A DNA stretch of 64,000 nt from Halichoerus grypus (taxonomy: Eukaryota; Chordata; Mammalia; Carnivora; Phocidae): the NCBI RefSeq assembly GCF_964656455.1, contig NC_135712.1:96262294-96326293 (forward strand). Reading direction: 5' to 3'. Shown one piece after another: positions 10,817 to 22,395 of the stretch. How positions within the stretch are numbered: the first letter of the stretch is position 1; each line of letters begins with the position of its first letter. The notes beneath the pieces were generated by a model. That model saw nothing but the letters and a program-made list of their open reading frames with translations. It had not been told where the DNA came from and ran no database searches. The position numbers and the translations under genes are program-made.

Positions 10817-11661
10817 TAGAATATCTGTTTTCAAAGTATAGTTAATTGAAATTTCTTCAAAGATTAGCATATGATGTTGTAGCTTTAGACTCCCATATTC
10901 CACTGAATGCTCAATAATAAAATTAAATTTGTAGGACTAAAAATTACATTTTGAGAAAATGGAGAAAACTCAAAAGTTTAGTTTTTGTTTCTCCCCAAAC
11001 CTCATTCATATGACTAGCACCACTAAATACAGCTAGCTAAGAAAGTGCTAAGAATGGGAAGGGCATACCATAACAATACCAAGGATTTTGAAGAGTTTCT
11101 GAGAACTGGCTTACTATCTGTAAGTAGTATTGAGTCGACTGAAATACTGGAACACAGTGAATCACAGCTCAGAGCCCTGCAAAGTTAAGGCCGTAGTCAA
11201 GCTGGGAAAGTTTTCGCTGATGAAGTTTCCCCAAGAATCTACAAGTATAGGTGGAAAAAGAGGGGGAAAAAGCTAGTGACTTGGAAAAACTGGTCCTATA
11301 GCCTCAAAGCCCTTTCCATCCATCCCATACTCAGTGGTGAGGTTTAATACTGGGCTGAAGCTAGAGAAATACATTCTAAAAAATTAGAGAAATTTTCCGA
11401 GAAATCCCTGGATTTGCAGATAAGAGATCCTCCCAATTTTGCCAATTGGGAGGAGAGAGAAGGGAGTGCCTGCCTGCCTGAGGTGAAACTTGCTTGTGAT
11501 GGGATCTACACAGAGATACATAGATACCAATAAAGGCAGATAACAACTACCCAGCCACCTATTTAATCAAAATGATCATTCATTACAAATAGAAAATTGA
11601 AGGGAATTAAAAGCTTCCAAAATAAGAACCGATGTGAACCGGAAGGAAATAAAACATCCTG
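10817..11661. other. Unassigned DNA separating the two halves of an old L1
   Basis: Antisense L1 homology stops before this stretch and resumes after 12,025, so it appears to be an insertion between two SINEs. I see no protein-coding frame. The short palindromic stretch 'tcccaattttgccaattggg' is at 11,432-11,451. Some of it may be an old LINE 5' region, but I cannot place it. Confidence 0.4.
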
Positions 11662-11825
11662 TGTTGGGTTTGGCCAGCAAACCCCGAGACGGCAAATGAA
11701 AAGATTAATCCAGACGCTTAAGTAGGAGAAAGGAGAGGCCTGGGTCCAGACGCTCTAGTGGAGAAAGGCCGCAAGCCAAACTCTACCTCCATTTTTATTA
11801 TGCATGTTAAAGAATCAAGATTAGA
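11662..11825 (+). other. CpG-bearing LTR-like fragment, unclassified
   Basis: From tgttgggtttggccagcaaa this segment differs in composition from its surroundings, with several CpG sites and an alternating purine-rich pattern. A TG start and a promoter-like composition suggest the U3 part of an endogenous retroviral LTR, truncated at the SINE at 11,826. No matching end, gag or pol is present. The call is inference from composition only. Confidence 0.3.
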
Positions 11826-12025
11826 GGGGTGCCTGGGTGGCTCAGTCGTTAAGCGTCTGCCTTCAGCTCAGGTCGTGATCCCAGGGTCCTGGGGTCGAGC
11901 CCCGCATTGGGCTCCCTGCTTGGCGGGAAGCCTGTTTCTCCCTCTCCCACTCCCCCTGCTTGTTTCTCTCTCTCACTGTGTCTCTCTCTGTCAAATAAAC
12001 AAAATCTTAAAAAAAAAAAAAAAGA
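11826..12025 (+). mobile_element. Carnivore tRNA-derived SINE
   Basis: Head ggggtgcctgggtggctcag, body 'ggtcctggggtcgagccccg', CT stretch and a pure A-tail at 12,009-12,023. No convincing TSD is visible. The frames at 11,758-12,045 and 11,907-12,092 are read-throughs of this copy. Confidence 0.93.
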
Positions 12026-14166
12026 GCTTAGATATTTTTCTTTAAATTTACTTCTAAGTATTTTCTATGCTACCTTTAATGTATTTTTCTAGTCTTTTCT
12101 ACCTTTTAGGATCTACAGTACAACCCTGGGAAGATGTGTTAAAAATGGGTATCCTTACCTTTTCCTGATATTACAAGACAATTATTCATTGTATCAAGAT
12201 TTAATATATATCCGGTAGGGTGATTCTCTTCAGTTGGTTGGGGAAGTTTCTTTCTATGCATACAAATTTTTACTGAATGGGTGTAGAATTTTGACAGATG
12301 CTTTTTCTGTAATTATTGAGGTGACCATATGATGTTTCTTTTTTGTTCTCTTGATATTGAATTACATTGATTTTTAAATGTTGAACCAAACTGTCATTCC
12401 TGAATAACACCTACTGGTAATTAATGTATTCATATTTTAATTTTTTAATATATTGTCATATTTGATTTGATAATACTTTAAAGATTTTTATTTTTTCTAT
12501 CTATGCTTATTAATTATATTGGCTTATAATCTTCTCTTCTTACAATATTTGGAAACAGTATTATGATGGCCTCAAAAAAATCAACCTAGGAGTATTCCCT
12601 TCCTCCATTAGATAATTGATGTTAACTCTTTTCTTTTTTCTAATACAGGCATTTAAAACTATTAATTTTCCTTTACTACTGTTATAGCAGCATCCCCCAA
12701 ATTTTGCTCTATTTTGTTTTCAGTATCATTTCATTTAAATGATTTTTAAAATTTCCCTTGTGATTTCTTCTTCGATTCATGAATATTATTTTGTAATGTA
12801 TATTATTATTTAACAAGTATTTAAATATTTGGACTTTATATTTTTCTTTTTATTTCTAATGTAAGATTTTTGTACTTATAAAATATGCTATTTCAATCCT
12901 ATGGATTTTATTGTTTTATGCCCCAGAGTGTGGTCTATTGTGAACAATCCATGAACTTGAAAAGAATGTGTGGTCTGCAGTTATCAGATAGAATATTTTA
13001 TAATAATTAGTTAAAGTTGGTTTATAGTATTATTTAAATCTTCTAAACATTTACTGAATTGAGAGTACTTGTTCTATCAATTACTGAGAATGGGGTGCTG
13101 CAATTTTCAAATAGGATTATGTATTTGCTATTTCTTAATTTTGTTGCTCTTTGTTTCATACATTCTGAGACTCTATTATTAGGTGCTTAAAAATGTAAAA
13201 TTGTTAGATCTTGAGGAATTGCCCCTTTTATCATTATGGAATGATCTTTAGCTCTGGTAATCCAAATCATCTTGAGCTCTACCTTCCTGATACTAATATA
13301 GTCATGTCAGTTTTCTTACACTTAGTGTTTCCATGGTAACTTTCCTCCCTCTACACCTGGATTCTGTAAGATAATCTTTTTCACCTCAGCCTAAACAATA
13401 ACCATTAGAATTTTTCTGTGGGCAACATGTATTCACTTTTTTCATTTATCAGAAAATTGTTTCATGATTTTTCTTTTATTTTTGAAAAAAGACAGTTTCT
13501 GGAGATATAGAATTCTAGATTTTTAGTTTTGTTTTGTTTTGTTTTGTTTTACTTTAAAGCTGTTTCATATTTTCCAGTTCTACTTTTTTGGGTTGTTTTT
13601 CTGTATGTGTCTTTCTTTTTCCCTCTGACTACTTTTAATACTTTCTATCTTTACGTTTAGCAGTTTAGCTTTGCTGTTCTCCTATGCATGGTTTTCTCTG
13701 TTTTTATCTTGCTTGCAAGATGGATCTGTCAGTGCTATTTGTTTATAGTTTGGAAAAACTTTGACTGATTTATGGTCTTTTGTCTGCCCCTTTCTTGCTC
13801 TTATTTCCTTCTAGGACTCCAGAAATCAGACTGCTTGACACAGTCTTACCGGCCATTTAGGATCTCCTTGTTGTTTTTCAATATATTTTTTTAATTTTAC
13901 TTTTGTTTGGATATCTGTTGACTAACATTCAAATTTGCTGATACTTTGTCTTATTGTATCCAGTCTACTCTCAATTATACCTAATGAATTTTTTTTCTAG
14001 AAATTAATTTTTTCAGTTCTAGGATTATTACCATAGCTCTCCTGAAATTGCCAATCTTTTTCTCATTATATAAATGTTCCTCTGTGGATTTTTAAAAATA
14101 TATGTTTCATATTTATTTTAAAATTCTTATTTGCCATGCCCAACATTTATGTATCTCTCAATCTAT
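12026..14166 (-). repeat. Ancient L1, RT to ORF1 region, segment 2
   Basis: Antisense L1 landmarks follow the order of the intact copy: 'ggtatccttaccttttcctg' (RT), 'aaatgttgaaccaaactgtc', 'tgatggcctcaaaaaaatca', then 'ccccagagtgtggtctattg' (endonuclease region), and 'ggagatatagaattctagat' (ORF1 region, compare 'tggatatagtattcttggct' in the young copies). No open frame survives. It continues around the SINEs at 14,171 and 14,483 into what may be 5' UTR. Confidence 0.65.
13525..13551 (+). repeat. (GTTTT)n short tandem repeat
   Basis: About five copies of a TTTTG pentamer lie inside the antisense old L1. Confidence 0.8.
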
Positions 14167-14232
14167 TTCTTCTTCTTCTTCTTCTTCTTCTTCTTCTTCT
14201 TCTTCTTCTTTCTTCTTTCTTCTTCTTCTTCT
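14167..14232 (+). repeat. GAA/TTC trinucleotide microsatellite
   Basis: Fourteen uninterrupted TTC units occupy 14,167-14,208, followed by an interrupted run to 14,232. It sits at the A-rich 3' end of the minus-strand SINE immediately to its right, so it probably expanded from the SINE tail (GAA units on the SINE sense strand). Confidence 0.92.
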
Positions 14233-14405
14233 TTTTTAGAGGAGGGGTCTGGGGTAGAGGGAGAGGGAGAGAGAGGGAATCTTAAGCAGGCTCCATGCCC
14301 AGCTCAGAGCCTGATGTAGGGTTCAGTCTCACAACCCTGAGATTATGACCTGAGTTGAAATCAAGAGTCTGTTGCTTAACTGACTGAGCCACTCAGGTGG
14401 CCCTG
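14171..14405 (-). mobile_element. Carnivore tRNA-derived SINE with expanded tail
   Basis: Inverted SINE: 'ttaactgactgagccactca' is the head and 'gggttcagtctcacaaccct' the B-box region. TSD aatctatttct at 14,160-14,170 and 14,406-14,416. The A-rich tail is replaced by the GAA/TTC microsatellite. The head is diverged (gtggccc), so it is an older copy. Confidence 0.92.
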
Positions 14406-14482
14406 AATCTATTTCTAATTATTGATTTCTTTATTGTGACTGTGTCATTTTCTAGAAGTTACACATGGGTAGAAATTCTTTT

Positions 14483-14684
14483 TTTTTTTAAAGATTTATT
14501 TATTTATTTGAGAGAGAGAGAGAGAGACTGTGAGTAGAGGCAGAGGCAAAGGGAGAAGGAGAGAATCCTTAAGCAGACTCCCCTGCTGAGCGTTATGTGG
14601 AGCTCAATCCCATCACCCTGAGATCATGACCTAGCCAAAATCAAGAGTTGGATGCTTAACCAACTGAGCCATGCAGGTGCCCCA
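14483..14684 (-). mobile_element. Carnivore tRNA-derived SINE
   Basis: Starts with the inverted tail 'aaagatttatttatttattt', then GA-rich tract, 'atcaccctgagatcatgacc' body and 'ccaactgagccatgcaggtg' head. Short TSD attctttt at 14,475-14,482 and 14,688-14,695. It is only 77 bp from the previous SINE, in the same orientation, but with a separate TSD. Confidence 0.92.
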
Positions 14685-14696
14685 GTGATTCTTTTA

Positions 14697-15767
14697 TTGT
14701 ATATGAGTATCTAAAGATTCTGGGCTTCGTTACTTTCCTCTGAAAAATGATGAGTTTTATTGTAACAGAAAATTAATGTATGAACTAATCACCTTGATCT
14801 TGTGGATGCTTAGTGTTAAGCTTTGTTAGTATTGTCCTAAAGATTAATGCCATATCCCTTTGTTTTTGGGTCAGGTATTAATCTTTCTAGCTTTTCATAT
14901 AGCTGGCAAGAATCATAGTACAAACCTTGTCTCCTTTGCAGTGGTCAGCTGTTGAAATCTCCACTAAACATTTAGCCTTCCAGCTCTTGTTTTCCTTCAG
15001 TCTCCTTGGAGGCTTGCCCAATAAAATGTACATCTCAATGTCAAGATTTGAGGAGAGTTATATGCATATGGTGCACTTTTCTCCATGACTTTCTTTTTAC
15101 TGGGATTTGCACCCCTAAATCTAGCTGATCTGGTAGTTGTCAGTTCCAGGTTCTAACTTTTCAAGCCAGCAAGTTCATGGTGTTTTGCTTCACATGATTC
15201 TAGGAAATATTTTCAGGAAAAAAAAAATCTATTTAAGTGTTGATCTCACCTATTACAATTCCCTTTTTTTCTTAAATTTGTTTCTTTGCTTGTTTATTTT
15301 ATAGTTCCCTTGTGGATATAGTATATAAGCCTTTTGATAGAAAAATCTCTCTGATGGAAATGACCAACATTCTGTCACAGACTACTGTTGAACTAGTATT
15401 ATTTAGCTCCATGCATTTTTTTCCTTTTTCCTTTATTTCCAAATTCTTTGCACCATGTTTATATTATTCCTCTTAGCAAAATCTAATATTTAAAATAGCT
15501 ATAATGACAATCTAAACTTTATGCTAATTTTTATAAATTCTCCACTTCTGTTTATGCCCAGGATATATTTAATTCCTATACTTGATTTTTGAAAGTCAGG
15601 TATTTTCTTCTGCACATTCTGTCAATGGCTTCACTTAAGTGAACAAACAGGTTATACCTAAGTTTGATCTAGTGGAGTAGTGGCCCATCAATACTGGTTA
15701 TGTGGTTTCACTACAGACCTCCAATTTTGACAATTCTATCTTGACTTCTTTTTTATTTGAATATAGG
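14697..15767. other. Unassigned DNA, possibly further old L1 5' region
   Basis: No gene seen. The first few hundred bases could continue the antisense L1 5' region, but I cannot align them. Short poly-pyrimidine and poly-A runs only. Confidence 0.4.
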
Positions 15768-16235
15768 TATATCAGTTTTCTATTGTTGTGTAACAAATTA
15801 CAATCATTTTAATGGCTTCAAAACAGTATTTCATTTTCTTACAGTTCTATAGGTCAGAAGTTTTGGCATGATATGGCTAGTTCTCAGCTCAGCATCTCAG
15901 AAAGCTAAAACTGAGATATCAGCCAGATGTGTTCTCCTCAGTAGCCCGGGATCTTTTGCCAAACTCATGGGGTTGTGAGAATTCAGTTCCTCATGGCTGG
16001 CATCCAGAGTTACTTTCAGCTCCTAGAGGCCACCTGCATTCCTTTCCATGTGGCTCCATTTCAAAGCCAACAACATAGAATTTCTCTTGCATAAAATCCC
16101 TTTCACACTTTGAGTCTCTGACTTCATCTCTGACCTCTAGACTCAGATTTAAAGAGTTCATGTGACTGAATTCCATTATTCATGTACAAAAGACTAATCA
16201 TGGGAACAAAATCCATCATATAGAGGGTGTGTACA
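15768..16235 (-). mobile_element. MLT1-type LTR (ERVL-MaLR), minus strand
   Basis: The inverted LTR end 'tattgttgtgtaacaaatta' starts the copy, followed by 'cttacagttctataggtcag', 'ctcctagaggccacctgcat', 'ccatttcaaagccaacaaca' and 'tctgacttcatctctgacct', all in the order of the MLT1 LTR complement. Nearly full LTR length, no internal region, so a solo LTR. The 61-codon minus frame at 15,991-16,176 is inside it and is a shadow. Confidence 0.75.
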
Positions 16236-16479
16236 TCAGAGAATGGGAATTGGAAAGGCCATCTTAGAATTTTTGCCTACCTCAATAGGGCTAACAATAA
16301 AAATATTTTAAGCATTAAGAGGTCAAAATATATATCAAAGTGGTCCAGGTTCTATTATGTTTATTATTCTCTTGATGTTTATAGGCTGTCCCTTCTGTGG
16401 GTCTCTACTGACAGGACTCCCTTCCCCAATTCGTAAGAAGTAATGCTCTGGCCGTGTCAACTCTAGGATCTGACTTCTT

Positions 16480-16676
16480 TTTTTTTTTTAAAGATTTTAT
16501 TTATTTATTTGAGAGAGAGAATGAGAGAGAGCACATGAGAGGGGGGAGGGTCAAAGGGAGAAGCAGACTCCCTGCTGAGCAGGGAACCTGATGCGGGACT
16601 CGATACCTGGACTCCAGGATCATGACCTGAGCCGAAGGCAGTCACTTAACCAACTGAGCCACCCAGGTGCCCGGGA
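16480..16676 (-). mobile_element. Carnivore tRNA-derived SINE
   Basis: Inverted tail 'aaagattttatttatttatt', GA-rich tract, 'gggactcgatacctggactc' body and 'ccaactgagccacccaggtg' head. TSD ctgacttctt at 16,470-16,479 and 16,677-16,686. Confidence 0.95.
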
Positions 16677-16686
16677 CTGACTTCTT

Positions 16687-17366
16687 AATTCAGTAAGTTT
16701 TTGGCTGTCTGCTTCAGCTCTACTTTTCACAACCATCTGGGATATACCCCCAAGGAAAAAACTATACATGTGGATCTCATCCAGTATGTTTTGCATCTTT
16801 CAAGGGTTAAATCCCTTTAGTTTCTGCCAGCTTTTGTTAACTCTCCAGGGCCTTAAAACAGTTTAAGACGTATTTTCTCAATGTTACAATTATTTATGGC
16901 TGGACAGGTAGTACGATACAGGCTATTTTGCTATTATCAGAAGCTGGAATGTACAGAGTGGCACTTTTATTAATTACATATTCCTCTACCTCCTTGTAAC
17001 TTTAAAAAAGTAGTGCCCACATTTTAAAAATAAATAATATGATCTGCTTTCTTCTTAAAAAACTTACTGTTGTAATAGATCCTATAGCTTAGATACTTTA
17101 TACCGAATGTAGGGATGACCAAAATGATTTTTGTTTGCTTTTTGGGCTTTTGCCCTGCAGAGCCACGGCTCAGGAGCTTGTCAGCTGCATAATCATAGCT
17201 TGCATTGAGAGATAGAGAGAGTGAACCCCTTTTTGTATCTCTTCCAAAGAAGAGACTTAATTTCTGTTTTAAGTCTTGTTCCACAGAATCACTGATTTCT
17301 ACATAGGTTCTTCTGGAGCTCTACAACTAATTGATCAAATTCATGTGATGTGTATTTAACTCCTTT
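16687..17366. other. Unassigned DNA
   Basis: No gene or named repeat is recognised. The 86-codon minus frame at 17,024-17,284 has no family resemblance and no initiation context, and I do not call it. Confidence 0.5.
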
Positions 17367-17381
17367 TAAAACAGTAGTAAG

Positions 17382-17620
17382 GGGGCGCCTGGGTGGCTCA
17401 GTCATTAAGCGGCTGCCTTTGGCTCAGGTCACGATCCCAGGGTCCTGGGATCGAGCCCCACATTGGGCTCCCTGCTAGGCGGGAAGCCTGCTTCTCCCTC
17501 TCCCACTTCCCCTGCTTGTGTTTCTTCTCTCACTGTGTCTCTGTCTGTCAAATAAATTAATAAAATCTTAAAAAAAAAAAAAATCTCAGCTGTTTTTAAA
17601 AAAATAAAAAATAAAAAAAA
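17382..17620 (+). mobile_element. Carnivore tRNA-derived SINE with long complex tail
   Basis: Head ggggcgcctgggtggctcag, body 'cctgggatcgagccccacat', CT stretch, A-tail at 17,570-17,582, then an extra 'tctcagctgtttttaaaaaa' and further A/T tail to the TSD. Perfect 15-bp TSD taaaacagtagtaag at 17,367-17,381 and 17,621-17,635, so the extra tail lies inside the insertion. Confidence 0.95.
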
Positions 17621-17635
17621 TAAAACAGTAGTAAG

Positions 17636-19317
17636 TACAACACAAATATATATCTAATTTTAGGACATCAAAACCAAAAACATATTAAATCTTCTCATAA
17701 ATTTGTTTTTCTTTAGAATTTAGAATAAAGATTATCCTATTGTCGTTGCTCAGTTGAACTTATGCAAGATGAAATTTTAGCAATACTGTTAGCACATAAA
17801 ATTCTTTAGGTGAATTACTTTTTCTTCGATATTATAAAAACAAAACAAAATATAGAAATAAATTTAATATCACAGTTAATGTTACATAGCGATTCTTATG
17901 CATAATCTCCAATTTGGCAATTTGTTTTAATCAAAAAGTTTTTAAACCTTAATTAATTGAGTTTATTTTAAAGAAATGTGAAGGCGTATAGAAAACATAC
18001 CATTAAATATTGTGTCATCCATTTTACTCATTAGGTTGTACTTGAGAAATAGGATTCTGTTAACAAAAAGTGGAGGCAGAAAGCTGTGAGTCTATATCAA
18101 CCCATCAAGAATCAATCCTTCTTTTGTTTTGCAGGCACTTATATCACCCCCTTTTTGGTAGGTTGAAGAACATATGTCATTGTGTGATAATCCCTGTTCT
18201 GAGCATGAAGAAATACATGTTCTTTACCCATCTTTGATCAGTCAGTAAACCCCGTCCATTCTAGTTTTGGAATACTTCTCAAATCCAAGGCTCTTACCAA
18301 TTCTGTCTGCTATTGACTTAATTTATCTTTTAAATGAAAAGATTACAATAGTCTAGTTACTTTTACCTGATGTCAATCTTACCCTCTCAACCCTACAATT
18401 CCTTTTAAAGCATTCTTCAAATGGTTGATAAATCTTTAAAAAAATTCCCTTCTTAATTTTTAGATTAAAGATTCTACATCAGTTTTTAAAAAGTTTTTCT
18501 TCTTAACTTTGAGGCCAATGTCTCTTGCACATTTATCCTAGTAAAATTCCTAACATGTAATAGGTCCTCAATGAACATAAGCTGCTGAAACACTTTAATG
18601 CTCATTCACTGCTTCAATAGATGTCCCTCCATCAACTGGCCACCTCTCAAGCCTTATCACTCCTGTCCATCTCTCATACCCTTTGATCCAGGACTACTTA
18701 TAATTTCCCACACATAATATAATAAGTCTTGGGAATATTTCCAATTATTATTTTTATCACTATAAATAATAGTAACATTAGTTTAAACACATTGTGGACT
18801 GCTTATGTTAAATACAACTTAAATTGGTTCATTAAATCATTTTAGTTACTTAGTTGGAAAACTACTCTTAAAAGAAAATAATTGCATAAAGTGATTATTA
18901 ATATATTTTTAATAAATAGATTAAGAATTTGTAAGCCTTGTAGTTTAACTCTTTTTTTAAATTTTAATTAGAATGTCAATTGAAAAATGTCAGATTTGGC
19001 TGAAAAACGCAATATATTTTGGGTAATGCACTTTCAAATCTTAATTATCTACCTTCATGTCACTTTTCAAAGTTTCAAAGGGTTCTAGTAGATATTTGGA
19101 CATTGAGATAAAGAAAATAATATGTGGTTTGATTTACAATTATACTATTGGTCAATGTTTATCCAATGTCTATTGAATGTGTTTGCAATACCAGGAATCA
19201 TAAGTTAACAGAAAAGACACTTAAAATATTTTTTTTCTACCTTCAAAGAAGTTAAAAATCAAAGTAGGGTTAAGACATAGATGTATAGAGACTGTCTGAG
19301 AAGGCATAAGTAAAAAA
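17636..19317. other. Unassigned AT-rich DNA
   Basis: Apparently single-copy sequence with no coding frame above noise. Short L2-like motifs around 18,540-18,580 ('aacatgtaataggtcctcaa') may mark a very old LINE remnant on the plus strand. Confidence 0.5.
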
Positions 19318-19331
19318 ATAGTTAGCACTTT

Positions 19332-19513
19332 GGGGTGTCTGGGTGGTGCAATCATTTAAGCAACCCACTTTTGGTTTTGGCTCAGGTCATGATCTCAGGG
19401 TTGTGAGTCCCACATTGGGCTCCGCACTCAGCTTAGGACTTGCCATCTGCCTCCCCCCCCCACTTTCTTTCTCTCTCTCTCTCTCTCAAATGAGTAAGTA
19501 AATTTAAAAAAAA
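19332..19513 (+). mobile_element. Carnivore tRNA-derived SINE, older copy
   Basis: Head ggggtgtctgggtggtgcaa is diverged; body 'ggtcatgatctcagggttgt' lacks part of the B-box region. Imperfect TSD atagttagcacttt (19,318-19,331) against atagctacacttt after the tail. Confidence 0.88.
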
Positions 19514-19529
19514 ATAGCTACACTTTATT

Positions 19530-20989
19530 TATGTACAAGGGATCTAGGTTTAAAAATAGATCAGATAAAGACTTAATTGAGTGAGGTGAGTTTTGAATGT
19601 TTGTGATGGATGGTAGGCCTCAAATTGGTGAAGAAAGGAAAATGTCGATCTTTTTCTCAGGGTGTCATTTTATACTGTGGAGCTTAGTGTAAGATAGATC
19701 TCATATAGGCTCAGTCTGACCAGTTATCAAATAAGTTGAAAATAATTCTTAACAGGTAGTTTACAGCAGCCAAAGCATATCCTCTCATCAAATGGAATCA
19801 AATGGAAACAGGATAAGTTCTGGGCTGTGAACAGGGCCCCATCTGTCTGTTTTTCAATCATGCCCCATATCAGATTGAACTAATGTGTACTGATTGAGGT
19901 TTTCTTAGGCAATAAGACTTCTTTTTTAACACCTAATTTAGAGTCTATGGTTTCCTGAGGCAGCCTAGGAAGCTTTCTTAGCTTAGATTTTTTGTGTGTG
20001 AAATCACCACAAACTACCTTCCAAGACAATACCAAAGTTTTACTTATTTGCATTTATTCTGACAGCCTCTAGCCTTTTTACCTCAGTCCATGGTGGTAAC
20101 TTGTACTTCATTGAATTCTCTCTGTTGCATTTTAATTTTGTGATTTTTATTTTATGGGCACAAGGAGGTAGAAATATGGACAGAAATAGCTGGGAGAATA
20201 GCTTATACACGACTCCACTAAAATAAAGAGCTATCTTAATTCTTCAGAGACCTTCTTCGCTACCTCAATTTAAATGGATACTCTAGAATCAAACAGCACT
20301 TTTAACTCTCAGGACTATATTCTGAAGTATGACAGAAACTGTTGTCAGCCAGAAATCGTGAGGATAAAGAAGAGTTTCAAGTCACATTTTCCTTGTAAAG
20401 AAATATTAGCTAACATCTTTTTCAATATGGCTGACTAGATGTTCTTAATGATTCTGCTAATGAAAATAAATAAATATTGAGTAAAACTTGAAAAGACATT
20501 GCTGAGCTAGTATGTAGTAGGGAATCTGCAGAGAACCACTGGACAGGGAAGTAAGTAAAGTAAATGAAAATGAGGAAAGTTGAGTTTCAAAACCTGCTTC
20601 TGTCCTGAAGGTTTCTTCTGTTTTCTGAGATTGTATTTCTGTGCTTAGAGGTCTGCTTCTATTCCTGAGATCCACTTTGATGGCTGCTTGAAGAAGAGGT
20701 AATAAAGCCTAGGGCTTCCCCAAGGGAAAGTATAATATAAAACCCCTGCAAAAAGCTGTGGCCTTCATCATTTATATTTTGCTATAAGGCAGAAGGTACT
20801 AAATAAGTGAAATTTAACACTCATGATCATTTAAAACCATAAGTTGGCCCACCTAGAGATTTCTGTTTTGAATTCATACTATCTAAAGAGTTTAAAAATC
20901 CCACTGAGAGAACTTATTTTTAAAAATAAATTTAAATGAAGAATTTATTTTATTCACTTTGGAAGTGAATAAAGAGGGTTGAAAATACC
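19530..20989. other. Unassigned DNA
   Basis: No named repeat. The 72-codon minus frame at 20,457-20,675 has no recognisable motif and is not called. Confidence 0.5.
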
Positions 20990-22080
20990 TCTCTGGATGC
21001 CCTGCAAAAGCAAACAAAAGACTTCTCTGGGGGAATTCACCTTTAATACAGTTCTCCTATAATTTTCGTAGCCAAAGATCCAAGGAACAGTTGTCAAAAA
21101 ATACAGATTACACCAAAGGGAAAAAACAAAAGCCAGAAGAAATGATAGAAAATGGATTCAAATTTTGGAATTATTAGACACGGGGTATAAGATAATTTAA
21201 GGATATAGCATAGACATTGTTTGAAGAAATGAAAAGGGAAGATTAAAGTGTAATGAGTAAACAAAAGACCATAAGTGATGATGAAGTAGATTTAAGAAAT
21301 AATTGAATAGAAATTCTAGGAATAAAAATGTAATAATTAAAATTTGAAACTAAAATAGACTAAGTAGCAGATTATGTACAGTGAAACAGAAAAAAATAGT
21401 AATCTGAATATCTATATATAAAGAATATTCAAATTATTAAAGAATATTAAATAAATATTAAAGAATGATTTCAATTATTCTGAATAATGCATAGAACTAG
21501 GAAAAAAGAAAAATATGAAACTAAGGGAGAATCTATCAAACTTTCTAGCAGGAGAAAATAAAAAGACTTGGAAAGATTTAGGATTTGAAGAGAAAATGAC
21601 TGTTGATTTTCCAGAATTAAAGAAAGTCATCAATCCCTAGACCTTGGGAACCCAATGGATTCCAAACAGAGTAAAGAAACATAATCCACACCAGGATCTA
21701 TGGTATTGAAACTTCAAAATATTAAAAAACAAAACAAAAGAACCAACAAAAGAAAAAGAAAACGTATGTGTGTGAAAGACAGAGAGAAAGAAAAGATATC
21801 CAAAGAATAGCAGTTAGATTGACAAACTTTTTAATAGTAAAAATTGAAGCCCTGAGACCTGAGAATAATATCATTCATGTTCTCAGGGAATATAAACTAT
21901 AATTCTGTATGCAAAAGCATGGCATATAAGGAAAGAAGGTGAATGACATTTTTAGCAAACAAAACCAGAGTTTACTCCTAATTTGCCCTATATAAAGATC
22001 TAAAAGTCTGAAGGAAAATTATCCCAAATTGAAGATCAGAGATTCAAGAAGGTAGCATGTGGAAGATATTTTTTAAAAAA
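20990..22080 (+). repeat. ORF1-type L1/HAL1 relic
   Basis: Motifs in order echo an old L1 ORF1: 'acaccaggatctatggtatt' (compare 'cacatcatagtgaaact'), 'tatccaaagaatagcagtta', 'aaattgaagccctgagacct', 'actataattctgtatgcaaa' (compare 'ctagaattctatacccagca'), then 'aaaaccagagtttactccta'. No ORF2 follows, which fits HAL1 (half-L1) elements or a truncated L1. All frames are broken. A three-copy ~20-bp tandem repeat lies at 21,420-21,479. Confidence 0.5.
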
Positions 22081-22124
22081 TGGTTAAGTGAAACAAACAT
22101 TGACTGTAAAATGCAATAGTAATA

Positions 22125-22395
22125 TTGAATTTATTTATCTAACACTTCTGTGGCAATATCCCAGGCATAGTTTGAGCACTTTATAAATATTAGTAAAATT
22201 GAATCATTCTATCAGTCTTCTGAAGAATGTACTATTATTATCCATGGTACAAGTAAAAAATGGAGAAATAGAGATGTTAATGAATGGCACAATGTCCCAC
22301 AGCAAATATACAGGAGGGCCAGGGTTTCAGTATAGCCATCTGTCTCCAGCATCTGCACTCTTGAGCGCTATACTTGGGGTTTCTCTAATTTGTGG
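22125..22395 (+). repeat. MIR SINE
   Basis: 'tttgagcactttataaatat', 'tactattattatccatggta' and 'aatggcacaatgtcccacag' follow the MIR consensus from core to 3' end. The 77-codon frame at 22,199-22,432 overlaps it and is not a gene. Confidence 0.7.

Noticed and set aside
14171..14684. Tandem duplication of two adjacent SINEs
   Set aside because: Each has its own distinct target-site duplication, so they are separate insertions.
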